A stretch of DNA of 19,251 bases from the NCBI GenBank assembly GCA_944385645.1, contig CALWYA010000007.1, positions 1 through 19,251 of the forward strand, in the 5' to 3' direction. Below are positions 1-4,878 of the stretch, piece after piece. This DNA comes from an uncultured Oscillospiraceae bacterium (GTDB taxonomy: Bacteria > Bacillota > Clostridia > Oscillospirales > Oscillospiraceae). Positions within the stretch are counted from its first letter, which is position 1. Each line of letters opens with the position of its first letter. The notes below the pieces were generated by a model. That model was not told where the DNA came from. It worked only from the letters and a program-made list of their open reading frames with translations, and searched no databases. The translations under genes and the position numbers were made by a program.

Positions 1-317
1 CCCAGCTCGATGAGCTGGGTGGTCAGATACAGGTTGCGCTCGATGTTGGTGCCGTCCACGATGTTCAGGATGGCGTCGGGCTTCTCCTTCACCAGGTAGG
101 TCCGGGACACCACCTCCTCCAGGGTGTAGGGGGACAGGGAGTAGATGCCGGGCAGGTCCTGGATGACCACGTCCTTGTGGCCCTTCAGCCGGCCCTCTTT
201 CTTCTCTACCGTCACCCCCGGCCAGTTGCCCACGTACTGGTTGGCGCCGGTGAGGGCGTTGAACAGGGTGGTCTTGCCGCAGTTGGGATTGCCCGCCAGG
301 GCGATTTTGATCTCCAT
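1..317 (-). CDS. feoB: FeoB ferrous iron transporter, N-terminal GTPase part (partial, runs off the left edge)
   Basis: This is the first 105 codons of FeoB, the membrane Fe(II) importer whose cytosolic N-terminal G domain gates transport. The visible part holds the P-loop GNPNCGKTT (residues 9-17), the switch-I type GVTVEKKEG stretch and the G3 motif DLPGIYSLSPYT, which is diagnostic of FeoB rather than other small GTPases. The ATG at 315-317 (read on the minus strand) follows a GGAAGAG ribosome site. The membrane domain lies outside the window. It sits downstream of two feoA genes in the same direction, with a 148-bp gap that contains its own GTTAG-N6-CTAA palindrome (341-358). The gene therefore may be transcribed both from the upstream feo promoter and from a metal-controlled point of its own, although I could not find a convincing internal promoter. 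Confidence 0.95.
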   Translation of the reverse strand, partial: MEIKIALAGNPNCGKTTLFNALTGANQYVGNWPGVTVEKKEGRLKGHKDVVIQDLPGIYSLSPYTLEEVVSRTYLVKEKPDAILNIVDGTNIERNLYLTTQLIEL

Positions 318-340
318 TTGCGCTCTCTTCCTTTCTAAAA

Positions 341-358
341 GGTTAGTGATAGCTAATC
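341..358. promoter_or_regulatory. DtxR-type metal-repressor box in the feoA-feoB gap
   Basis: The sequence GGTTAGTGATAGCTAATC is an imperfect palindrome with TTAG and CTAA half-sites 6 bp apart, the same geometry as the boxes at 945-962, 2327-2344 and 2377-2394. DtxR/IdeR/MntR operators have TTAG...CTAA-type arms. It lies about 24 bp upstream of the feoB start. Binding by the nearby regulator (1144-1524) is inferred. Confidence 0.6.
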
Positions 359-392
359 TATGGGCGCGGACGCGCCCCTCGTTGGATCTGCC

Positions 393-415
393 TTGCCGGG
401 ATATATTTCCGGCAA
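393..415. other. Hairpin in the feoA-feoB intergenic region
   Basis: TTGCCGG (393-399) and CCGGCAA (409-415) form a 7-bp stem with a 9-nt A/T loop. There is no T-run after the stem in the feo (minus) direction, so it is not a typical terminator. It may be an mRNA processing or stability element between feoA and feoB. Confidence 0.35.
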
Positions 416-465
416 AACGCCGCCGCCTGCCGCGGCGGGACCGTATCCAGGGGCAAGCCCCCGTC

Positions 466-687
466 CTACACGATCTCGATCATCTCGGCGTCGCCCTTGC
501 GGATGCTCAGCTCATAGCCCCGCACGTTCAGCTCCATGGGGTCGCCCAAGGGGGCCACCTTGCGCACATGGATGGCGACCCCCTTGGTGATGCCCATGTC
601 CATGATCCGGCGCTTGACGGGGCCCTCCCCGTGGAGCCGGGCCACCACGCAGTCCTCGCCCACCTTGACGTCTTTCAGGGTCTTCAT
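466..687 (-). CDS. feoA: FeoA family protein (second of two, proximal to feoB)
   Basis: A 73-residue SH3-like FeoA protein, the small cytosolic partner of FeoB in ferrous iron uptake. Typical FeoA signatures are present: a short first strand (MKTLKDVKVGEDCVVARL), the RRIMDMGITKG turn that matches the family's RLxxxGxxxG pattern, and a C-terminal RGYELSIRKGDAEMIEIV strand that matches G..iaLR..eA..I.V. Length is normal for a single-domain FeoA. The ATG at 685-687 follows GGAGG with good spacing. Only 16 bp separate it from the upstream feoA paralogue, so the two are probably co-transcribed and partly coupled. Two FeoA proteins before FeoB are common in Firmicutes, where the paralogues may form a heteromeric complex with FeoB. 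Confidence 0.93.
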   Translation of the reverse strand: MKTLKDVKVGEDCVVARLHGEGPVKRRIMDMGITKGVAIHVRKVAPLGDPMELNVRGYELSIRKGDAEMIEIV

Positions 688-703
688 ACTTGGCTCTCCT
701 CCT

Positions 704-916
704 TTAAATCATGATCCGGTTGGCCATGCTCTTGTCCAGGGCCACCCGGCTGTCCTTCACCTGGACGATCAGGCTGCCGGACAGGGCGCTGACCACCGTG
801 ACCTCGGTGTCCACCACAAAGCCCAGCTCGGCCAGGCGCTGGCGCACGTCGTCCTTTCCGGTGATCCTGCGGATGGTGACCGGCTCGCCGGGCGCGGCCA
901 TTGTCAGCGGCATCAT
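704..916 (-). CDS. feoA: FeoA family protein (first of two)
   Basis: A 70-residue FeoA-type SH3-like protein. The central RQRLAELGFVVDTEVTVVS segment carries the family's RLxxLGf..G.ev.vv pattern, and the end (RVALDKSMANRIMI) matches the LdksmA..I.v strand. I chose the start MMPLTMAAPG at 916 because GGAGGG lies 5 nt upstream; an in-frame ATG at 943 would add 9 residues but has no ribosome site and falls next to the operator at 945-962. It is first in the feoA-feoA-feoB operon, transcribed leftward from the promoter at 977-1006. It differs clearly from the second FeoA, so it is not a recent tandem copy. Confidence 0.9.
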   Translation of the reverse strand: MMPLTMAAPGEPVTIRRITGKDDVRQRLAELGFVVDTEVTVVSALSGSLIVQVKDSRVALDKSMANRIMI

Positions 917-944
917 CAGGACCCTCCTTTCTGCTTTCCACATC

Positions 945-962
945 GGTTAGGATTTCCTAACC
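945..962. promoter_or_regulatory. DtxR-type metal-repressor box in the feo leader
   Basis: A perfect palindrome with 8-bp arms, GGTTAGGA and TCCTAACC, around a central TT. It is the best-conserved copy of the GTTAG-N6-CTAA motif in the window and closely resembles DtxR/IdeR operators (TTAGG...CCTAA). It lies just downstream of the predicted feo transcription start and upstream of the first feoA, where a bound repressor would block transcription when metal is plentiful. Confidence 0.75.
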
Positions 963-976
963 CCTCTTGCGGCATG

Positions 977-1006
977 AGTTTAGCACAACTAACTGTCCTC
1001 TGTCAA
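977..1006 (-). promoter_or_regulatory. feo operon promoter with an overlapping degenerate repressor box
   Basis: On the minus strand a consensus -35 TTGACA (1001-1006) is followed after 18 nt by TAAACT (977-982). The spacer and -10 overlap AGTTAG-TTGTG-CTAAAC (977-994 region), a copy of the metal-repressor motif whose half-sites are 5 rather than 6 bp apart. A repressor here would compete directly with RNA polymerase. The promoter points into feoA-feoA-feoB. Confidence 0.6.
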
Positions 1007-1143
1007 GGGGGGATGGAAAAATTTTTCCGGAGCGGGAGGAAGGCAAAGGGCCGCCGAGGGCGGTCCGGCCGGGAAACCCCTTGCATTTCCCGGCCCGTTG
1101 TGGTAACCTGAAACAAACCACTTTGTGCGAGGAGGGCCGGCCC

Positions 1144-1524
1144 GTGAACATCTACGAATCCGCCGAGGACTATCTGGAGGCCATCCTGGCCCTGCGGGAG
1201 CAGAAGGGGACGGTGCGCTCCATCGACGTGGTCCACCGCCTGGGCCTGTCCAAGCCCAGCGTCAGCGTGGCCATGAAGCGGCTGCGGGAGAACGGGTACA
1301 TCGAGATGGACGCCGACGGCTTCCTCACCCTTCTCCCCCCGGGGGAGGAGATCGCCCAGCGCATCTACACCCGGCACAAGCTGCTCACCCAGTTCCTGAT
1401 CCGCCTGGGGGTCAGCCCGGAGGTGGCGGCGGCCGACGCCTGTAAGATCGAGCACGATCTCAGCGACGAGTCCTTCGAGAAGATCGCCCGCCACGCCCTT
1501 GGCGGCGGGGAACGGGACCAATAG
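1144..1524 (+). CDS. DtxR/MntR-family metal-dependent transcriptional repressor
   Basis: A 126-residue regulator with an N-terminal winged helix (about 1-65, with recognition helix LSKPSVSVAMKRLRENGYI) and the DtxR metal-binding and dimerisation domain (about 68-126). There is no C-terminal SH3 domain, so the length is MntR-like. Aligning by eye with B. subtilis MntR and C. diphtheriae DtxR gives candidate ligands D9, H78, C100, E103 and H104 (motif ACKIEHDLS). The Cys matches DtxR C102, where MntR has Glu, while D9 matches the MntR Asp where DtxR has Met, so metal choice (Fe or Mn) cannot be read off; the feo neighbourhood favours iron. GTG at 1144 is the start, with GGAGGG upstream. It is divergent from feo and very likely binds the GTTAG-N6-CTAA boxes. 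Confidence 0.92.
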   Translation: MNIYESAEDYLEAILALREQKGTVRSIDVVHRLGLSKPSVSVAMKRLRENGYIEMDADGFLTLLPPGEEIAQRIYTRHKLLTQFLIRLGVSPEVAAADACKIEHDLSDESFEKIARHALGGGERDQ

Positions 1525-1529
1525 ACGGA

Positions 1530-1560
1530 CCGGCGCGCCCGATGGGCGCGCCGGTTTTTT
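1530..1560 (+). terminator. Rho-independent terminator of the DtxR-family gene
   Basis: An 11-bp perfect stem, CCGGCGCGCCC (1530-1540) with GGGCGCGCCGG (1544-1554), a GAT loop, and six T residues (1555-1560). It starts 5 bp after the regulator's stop codon and separates it from the convergent DUF3793 gene. Confidence 0.93.
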
Positions 1561-1571
1561 GCCGCCCGGCG

Positions 1572-2138
1572 TCACGCCGGGGCGGCCAGCCGCTCGATGG
1601 GGACCCCCGCCTCGAACTGCCGGACGTAGGTGCTGACGCACCGGCGGAAGCAGGCAAAGCAGATGCCCATGGCCTTGGGGTCGCCGTAGGACTTCCACAT
1701 GCCGCAGCAGGTGAAATTCTTCCCCCGGTTTTCAATGAAGCCCACCACGTCCCGGAGGGGATAGCCCAGGAACAGGCCGATCTCATGGGGGAAGTCGGAC
1801 CGGGACCGCAGGCGGGCGGCCAGCTGGTCCAGCAGCTCCTCCGGGCCGCCCAATCGGTAGCCCGCCCCCTCCAGGAAGCGGCGGCGGCCCGCCAGGGCCA
1901 GCACCCGCCCCAGATGGGCGGGGCGGTACACATAGACCAGGGCGGAGCCGTCCCCGGGCCGCTCCAGCAGCAGCCGCACCCCCAGCCCCAGGGGGCGCAG
2001 CCGCCCGTCCCAGTGCTCCGCCGCCCGGCGGGCGGCGCCGGGGCCGGGGGACTTGACGCAGAACAGGCTGCCGGGCTTCAGGCCGGCCAGGGTGGGGGCG
2101 CACTGGCGCACCAGGGTGGCTTCAAAGCTCTGGTCCAT
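1572..2138 (-). CDS. DUF3793 family protein, probably metal-regulated
   Basis: A 188-residue cytosolic protein of the DUF3793 family of clostridia; its biochemical role is unknown to me. The family core is clear: HEIGLFLGYPLRDVVGFIEN at residues 118-137, followed by GMWKSYGD and an A-rich helix. Cysteines cluster at C144, C145, C160, C163 and C167 (CCG and CFACFRRC), which could bind metal or be redox-active; this is inference. ATG at 2136-2138 is chosen because the family-like sequence starts there (MDQSFEATLVRQC); the ribosome site AAGGA is about 11 nt away, which is longish. The frame stays open upstream to 2375 but reads as low-complexity GC-rich sequence. Transcription probably starts near 2396, under two DtxR-type boxes, which places this protein in the iron/manganese regulon beside feo. 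Confidence 0.88.
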   Translation of the reverse strand: MDQSFEATLVRQCAPTLAGLKPGSLFCVKSPGPGAARRAAEHWDGRLRPLGLGVRLLLERPGDGSALVYVYRPAHLGRVLALAGRRRFLEGAGYRLGGPEELLDQLAARLRSRSDFPHEIGLFLGYPLRDVVGFIENRGKNFTCCGMWKSYGDPKAMGICFACFRRCVSTYVRQFEAGVPIERLAAPA

Positions 2139-2172
2139 GGGGCAGCAGTTCCTTTCTCGGCAGAAATAGGGT

Positions 2173-2206
2173 GTCTCCCCGCGCGGGGGGAGCCGCGCGG
2201 GGAGAC
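2173..2206 (-). other. Very stable hairpin in the DUF3793 leader
   Basis: A 14-bp perfect G/C-rich stem: GTCTCCCCGCGCGG (2173-2186) pairs with CCGCGCGGGGAGAC (2193-2206) around a 6-nt loop. It lies in the 5' leader about 35 nt before the DUF3793 start codon. No T-run follows in the transcription direction, so it is not a standard terminator. It could influence mRNA stability or translation, or take part in a metal-responsive switch. Confidence 0.55.
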
Positions 2207-2326
2207 GAGTAGGGAGGTAGAAAGTAAGGGAGGAAGTACAGCGTGCCGGGGACGGCCGCCGTCCGGCGCGGGTCCGCACACAGACAGTATGGCAGTTTTT
2301 TGGCCGCTTATCCCGGCGGTTTGCGA

Positions 2327-2344
2327 AGTTAGTTATTTCTAACT
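2327..2344. promoter_or_regulatory. DtxR-type metal-repressor box (DUF3793 leader, distal)
   Basis: AGTTAG-TTATTT-CTAACT, a palindrome whose arms extend to 7 bp if A2326 and T2345 are counted. It has the same TTAG-N6-CTAA geometry as the feo operators. Its centre is exactly 50 bp from that of the box at 2377-2394, about five helical turns, so dimers bound at both would lie on the same DNA face. Confidence 0.72.
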
Positions 2345-2376
2345 TATGAGGCGAAAAGAATGGGGCGAGCCCCAAA

Positions 2377-2394
2377 GGTTAGCAATAACTAACT
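2377..2394. promoter_or_regulatory. DtxR-type metal-repressor box at the DUF3793 transcription start
   Basis: GGTTAGCAATAACTAACT, with half-sites TTAG and CTAA 6 bp apart. It begins 9 bp downstream of the -10 element at 2403-2408 in the minus direction, so it covers the predicted transcription start of the DUF3793 gene. Confidence 0.72.
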
Positions 2395-2402
2395 ACGGGC
2401 CT

Positions 2403-2431
2403 ATCTTACCACGCGGACGCGCCTTTGTCAA
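2403..2431 (-). promoter_or_regulatory. Promoter for the DUF3793 gene
   Basis: On the minus strand, consensus -35 TTGACA (2426-2431), a 17-nt spacer and -10 TAAGAT (2403-2408). The predicted start near 2396 gives a leader of about 258 nt containing both repressor boxes and the 14-bp hairpin. This is among the strongest sigma-A-type promoters in the window. Confidence 0.75.
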
Positions 2432-2549
2432 CAGGGAGAGAAAAATTTTTTCAAAAAAGCTTCGGCTGTTCGCGGCCGGGAAAAACCATGTATCGCCGCC
2501 TGTCCATTTTGGGAGAATAAGGATATTCTACCGAACAGGAGGGATCGAT

Positions 2550-3398
2550 ATGCAGACGGAACGGCAGATTACGGCGGAGGGACTGGCGGACTTTGCCAGG
2601 GCGCTGCGGCGGGAGGAGCGGGCGGCGGGAACCGAGGAGAACTACCTGCGCCACGTGCGGGCCTTCGCCGCCTGGCTGGACGGGGGTTCGGCGACAAAAG
2701 AGGCGGCGTGCGCCTGGAAGGAGCACCTGGTCGCCCGGGGCTACAGCCCCAACACGGTCAACGCGATGTTGGGCGGGGTGAACCGCTTTTTCGCCTTCAT
2801 GGGGTGGAGCGACTGCCGGGTGAAGGTGCTGCGGCTCCAGCGGCGGCTCTTCCGGGAGGAGGGCCGGGAGCTGACCCGCCGGGAGTACGACCGGCTTCTG
2901 GCCGCCGCCCGGCGGAGCGGAAAGGGGCGGCTGGAGCTGCTCATGGAGGCCATCTGCGCCACCGGCATCCGGGTGTCCGAGGTGCAATACCTCACCGTGG
3001 AGGCGGCCCGACAGGGCCGGGCGGAGATACATTTAAAAGGTAAGGTGCGGGTCATTCTGATCCCCGGCAAGCTGCGGAAGAAGCTGCTGGGCTACGCCCG
3101 GGAAAAGAAAATCGCCTCCGGCGAGATTTTTCTCACCAGAGGCGGAAAGGGGCTGTCCAGAAAACAGATCTGGGCGGAGATGAAGGCCCTGTGCAGGGCG
3201 GCGGGGGTGTCGCCCTCCAAGGTGTTCCCCCACAACCTGCGGCACCTGTTCGCCCGGACCTTCTATCAGGTGTGCCGGGACGTGGCGAAACTGGCCGACG
3301 TGCTGGGGCACAGCTCCATCGAGACCACCCGCATCTACCTGATCTCCACCGGCGCGGAGCACGCCCGGCAGCTGGAACGGCTGGGGCTGATCGGATAG
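2550..3398 (+). CDS. Tyrosine recombinase / integrase, catalytically complete
   Basis: A 282-residue Xer-like tyrosine recombinase that would cut and rejoin DNA at short inverted-arm core sites through a 3'-phosphotyrosine. An N-terminal SAM-like core-binding domain (about 8-90: GTEENYLRHVRAFAAWLDGG ... GYSPNTVNAMLGGVNRFF) precedes the catalytic domain (about 105-275). All active-site positions are present: R141 (ATGIRVSEV), K163/K165 (HLKGKVRVIL), H228 and R231 (PHNLRHLF), H254 (LGHSSIETT) and Y263 (TRIYL). ATG 2550 has AGGAGGG 6 nt upstream; an open extension back to 2346 lacks a ribosome site and crosses the DUF3793 promoter. The TAG stop abuts the 22-bp repeat at 3398-3419, so this enzyme is the obvious candidate to act on it. 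Confidence 0.93.
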   Translation: MQTERQITAEGLADFARALRREERAAGTEENYLRHVRAFAAWLDGGSATKEAACAWKEHLVARGYSPNTVNAMLGGVNRFFAFMGWSDCRVKVLRLQRRLFREEGRELTRREYDRLLAAARRSGKGRLELLMEAICATGIRVSEVQYLTVEAARQGRAEIHLKGKVRVILIPGKLRKKLLGYAREKKIASGEIFLTRGGKGLSRKQIWAEMKALCRAAGVSPSKVFPHNLRHLFARTFYQVCRDVAKLADVLGHSSIETTRIYLISTGAEHARQLERLGLIG

Positions 3399-3419
3399 GA
3401 CAAACTTCATAATTTGTCC
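3398..3419. repeat. Left inverted repeat of a putative invertible segment (recombinase core site)
   Basis: A 22-bp imperfect palindrome: arms GGACAAA and TTTGTCC around the 8-bp centre CTTCATAA. It matches the reverse complement of 3650-3671 at 20 of 22 positions. Two inverted arms about a 6-8 bp asymmetric centre are the normal form of a tyrosine-recombinase core site. Its first base is the last base of the recombinase stop codon. Confidence 0.75.
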
Positions 3420-3649
3420 CGGAGCGGCAGAACTCCCGCCGGCAGAGTACATATTGACGGTGTCATTCTAACACAAATTTCATGAAAACGCAAGGGGTCA
3501 GCCGGTTCCGAGCATGACAAAACAGACCAATCAAACTTAAATTTTGGTTGGCCTTGCTTTTTCGCGCCCATTTTGCCGCCTGGACCGCCGCGCGGCCCCT
3601 TTTTCACGCCCCGCGGCGCGCCGCTTCCGCTCTGACGGGCGGGGACGCA
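3420..3649. mobile_element. Putative invertible segment (inverton) of 230 bp
   Basis: The segment between the inverted 22-bp repeats contains no credible gene. It carries a sigma-A-like promoter reading leftward (3465-3493) and a degenerate third copy of the repeat half-site (3472-3491, sharing the 11-mer ACAAATTTCAT). Inversion between the repeats would place the promoter near position 3600 reading rightward into the gene at 3702 and beyond. The right half is very GC-rich (the GCCGCCTGGACC and CCGCGGCGCGCC stretches), while the left half around the promoter is AT-richer. The flanking recombinase genes and repeat geometry make a phase-variation switch the best reading; inversion itself is not visible in a single sequence. 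Confidence 0.6.
3465..3493 (-). promoter_or_regulatory. Promoter inside the putative invertible segment, now facing the upstream recombinase
   Basis: On the minus strand: -35-like TTGCGT (3488-3493), a 17-nt spacer, and -10 TAGAAT (3465-3470) preceded by an extended-10 TG one base upstream. In the sequenced orientation it fires antisense into the 3' end of the active recombinase; flipped, it would drive the downstream paralogue. The half-site at 3472-3491 overlaps the spacer and the -35, so recombinase binding could also repress it. Confidence 0.55.
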
Positions 3650-3671
3650 GGACAAATTATGAAATTTGTCG
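3650..3671. repeat. Right inverted repeat of the putative invertible segment
   Basis: The counterpart of 3398-3419 in inverted orientation: GACAAAT and ATTTGTC arms around TATGAA. The 14-mer GGACAAATTATGAA equals the reverse complement of the right part of the left repeat, so the likely crossover region (TTCATAA) is identical in both. It lies 30 bp upstream of the start of the second recombinase-like gene. Confidence 0.75.
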
Positions 3672-3701
3672 CCGGCGGAGGGAGGAATGGAGGTGAAGTC
3701 A

Positions 3702-4548
3702 ATGGTACAGACGGCACAGGCGCAGGTGGGGACCGAGGAGCGCGAGGAGCCGCCGGCCCCCCGCCTCTCCTGGAGCCAGATCGAGGACTATCTGGGGAGC
3801 CTGGAGAGGCGGGGCTGCGCGCCGGAGACCGTCAAGTCCTATCGGCGGAATCTGCTGCGCTTTTACCGGTCGCTGCCGCCGGACAAGACCCTGGACCGGG
3901 AGGCCGTCGCCAGCTGGCGGGACGACATGCTGGCCCGGGGCTATATGCCCCGGACCGTCAACCATCGGCTGACCACGGTCAACGGCCTTCTGGGCTACCT
4001 GGACCTGCGGGAGTTTCAGCTTCCCTTCCAGATCAAGATGGGGGAGGACGACGTACAGCCGGAGCTCACCCGGAACGAGTACCTCCGGCTGCTGTCCGCG
4101 GCGCGGGCGCTGGACAAGGAGCGCGCCTATCTGCTGGTGAAGGTGTTTGCAACCTCCGGCATCGCGGTGCAGGAGCTGCCCCGGCTGACCGTGGAGGCGG
4201 TGGAGAAAAACCGGGTGGCGGCCATGTCGGGCGGGGTGCCGCGCGCCATCAAGCTGCCCGGCTGTCTGCGCGCCGAGCTGCTGGACTACGCCCGGCGGGA
4301 GGGAATTTCCTCGGGGCCGCTCTTCGCCGCCCGAACGGGGAAGGCGCTGAACCGGACCCGGGTGACCGGCTGTATTCAGGCGCTGTCCCGCGACGCCCGG
4401 GTGGCGCCCGAGAAGTGCAACCCCCGGTGCCTGCACAGGCTGTACCTCTCCACCATAGCCGGCCTCACGGCCAACGTCCAGATTCTGGTGGAGCAGAGCC
4501 ACGATGCTGCTGGAGAAGGAACAGCTGGTGATCGGCTGGGAGACGTGA
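3702..4548 (+). pseudogene. Catalytically dead tyrosine-recombinase paralogue, frameshifted near the C-terminus
   Basis: About 282 codons, the same length as the active recombinase at 2550-3398, and alignable along its length (ARGYMPRTVNHRLTTVNGLL with ARGYSPNTVNAMLGGVNRFF; LTVEAVEKNRVAAM with LTVEAARQGRAEIH). Every catalytic position is changed: R141 becomes A155 (SGIAVQEL), the Lys strand becomes MSGGVPRAIKL, HNLR becomes RCLH, and no Tyr is found where expected. ATG 3702 has GGAGG 8 nt upstream; 3687 is an alternative. Coding-like G/C-ending codons stay in one frame to about 4503, then continue in the +1 frame as MLLEKEQLVIGWET with TGA at 4546-4548, pointing to a one-base frameshift. Read without it, the frame runs on implausibly to 4817. 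It may be a decayed gene or an inactive DNA-binding partner of the recombinase. Confidence 0.75.
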
Positions 4549-4601
4549 GGACGGCGTCCAACAGAGAATGGCAAACCAATGTAAGAAAGGGAGTTCGCAA
4601 C

Positions 4602-4661
4602 ATGAAAAGACGCGCAATGGCGGTCCTTCTGTCCCTCGTGATGGGGACCACGCTTTTGCCG
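4602..4661 (+). pseudogene. Truncated start of a secreted-protein gene (signal peptide only)
   Basis: An ATG at 4602, 8 nt after AAAGGGAG, begins MKRRAMAVLLSLVMGTTLLP, a textbook n-region plus hydrophobic core of a clostridial Sec signal peptide. After LLP (about 4661) the sequence becomes AT-rich, the frame continues as QHFSLAKGEKLRYNNS without a mature domain, and it runs through a promoter, a hairpin and a terminator to a stop at 4815-4817 (71 codons in all). The signal peptide therefore appears cut from its mature protein, perhaps at a recombination junction. A genuine 71-residue secreted peptide is possible but less likely, because its C-terminal part is encoded by the terminator stem. 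Confidence 0.5.
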
Positions 4662-4674
4662 CAACATTTTTCTC

Positions 4675-4703
4675 TTGCAAAAGGGGAAAAGCTTCGCTAC
4701 AAT
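4675..4703 (+). promoter_or_regulatory. Promoter of the candidate small RNA
   Basis: -35 TTGCAA (4675-4680), a 17-nt spacer and -10 TACAAT (4698-4703). It has 5 of 6 consensus bases in the -10 and 4 of 6 in the -35. Predicted start is near 4710. Confidence 0.65.
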
Positions 4704-4709
4704 AATAGC

Positions 4710-4815
4710 CGTGTCATCCGGCCGGACTTGGCCGGATGTGGATTGAAAAATGGACAGGCACAAATAAGCCCCTCGGGAGCGGCAGACGTTCAAGCGTCTG
4801 CCGCTGTGCTTTTTT
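4710..4815 (+). ncRNA. Candidate small RNA of about 106 nt, family not recognised
   Basis: A complete transcription unit without a gene: the promoter at 4675-4703, a 9-bp hairpin CATCCGGCC/GGCCGGATG (4715-4723 with 4730-4738), a single-stranded A-rich middle (GATTGAAAAATGGACAGGC) and an 11-bp terminator hairpin with a T-run. I could not match it to any riboswitch or known sRNA family. There is no ribosome site or credible reading frame of its own. Its position just after the recombinase pair and the broken signal peptide suggests that it belongs to the accessory module. Confidence 0.5.
4778..4815 (+). terminator. Rho-independent terminator of the small-RNA unit
   Basis: AGCGGCAGACG (4778-4788) pairs with CGTCTGCCGCT (4795-4805), an 11-bp perfect stem with loop TTCAAG, followed by GTGC and six T residues (4810-4815). 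Confidence 0.9.
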
Positions 4816-4878
4816 AGCATGGTATCATATGTCCAATAGAATGTCAGTATTTTTACCTGTACATAAACAATAAAAAGA

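Noticed and set aside
1013..1027. GGAAAAATTTTTCC palindrome upstream of the DtxR-family gene as an operator
   Set aside because: It is a simple A/T-run palindrome. A similar AAAAATTTTTT run occurs near 2444 without conserved flanks, so it is not distinguishable from chance.
2346..2549. N-terminal extension of the active recombinase back to 2346
   Set aside because: It crosses the DUF3793 promoter and a repressor box, has no ribosome site, and is not integrase-like; ATG 2550 has an ideal AGGAGGG.
4640..4815. A known riboswitch in the small-RNA region
   Set aside because: I compared it from memory with c-di-GMP, THF, fluoride, guanidine and preQ1 motifs and saw no conserved core. The unit also ends at its own terminator with no regulated gene after it.
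3702..4817. The dead recombinase read as one 371-residue protein to 4817
   Set aside because: After about 4503 this frame loses coding-like codons and then runs through a separate ribosome site, a signal peptide, a promoter and a terminator stem. The +1 frame ending at 4548 gives the paralogue's expected length.
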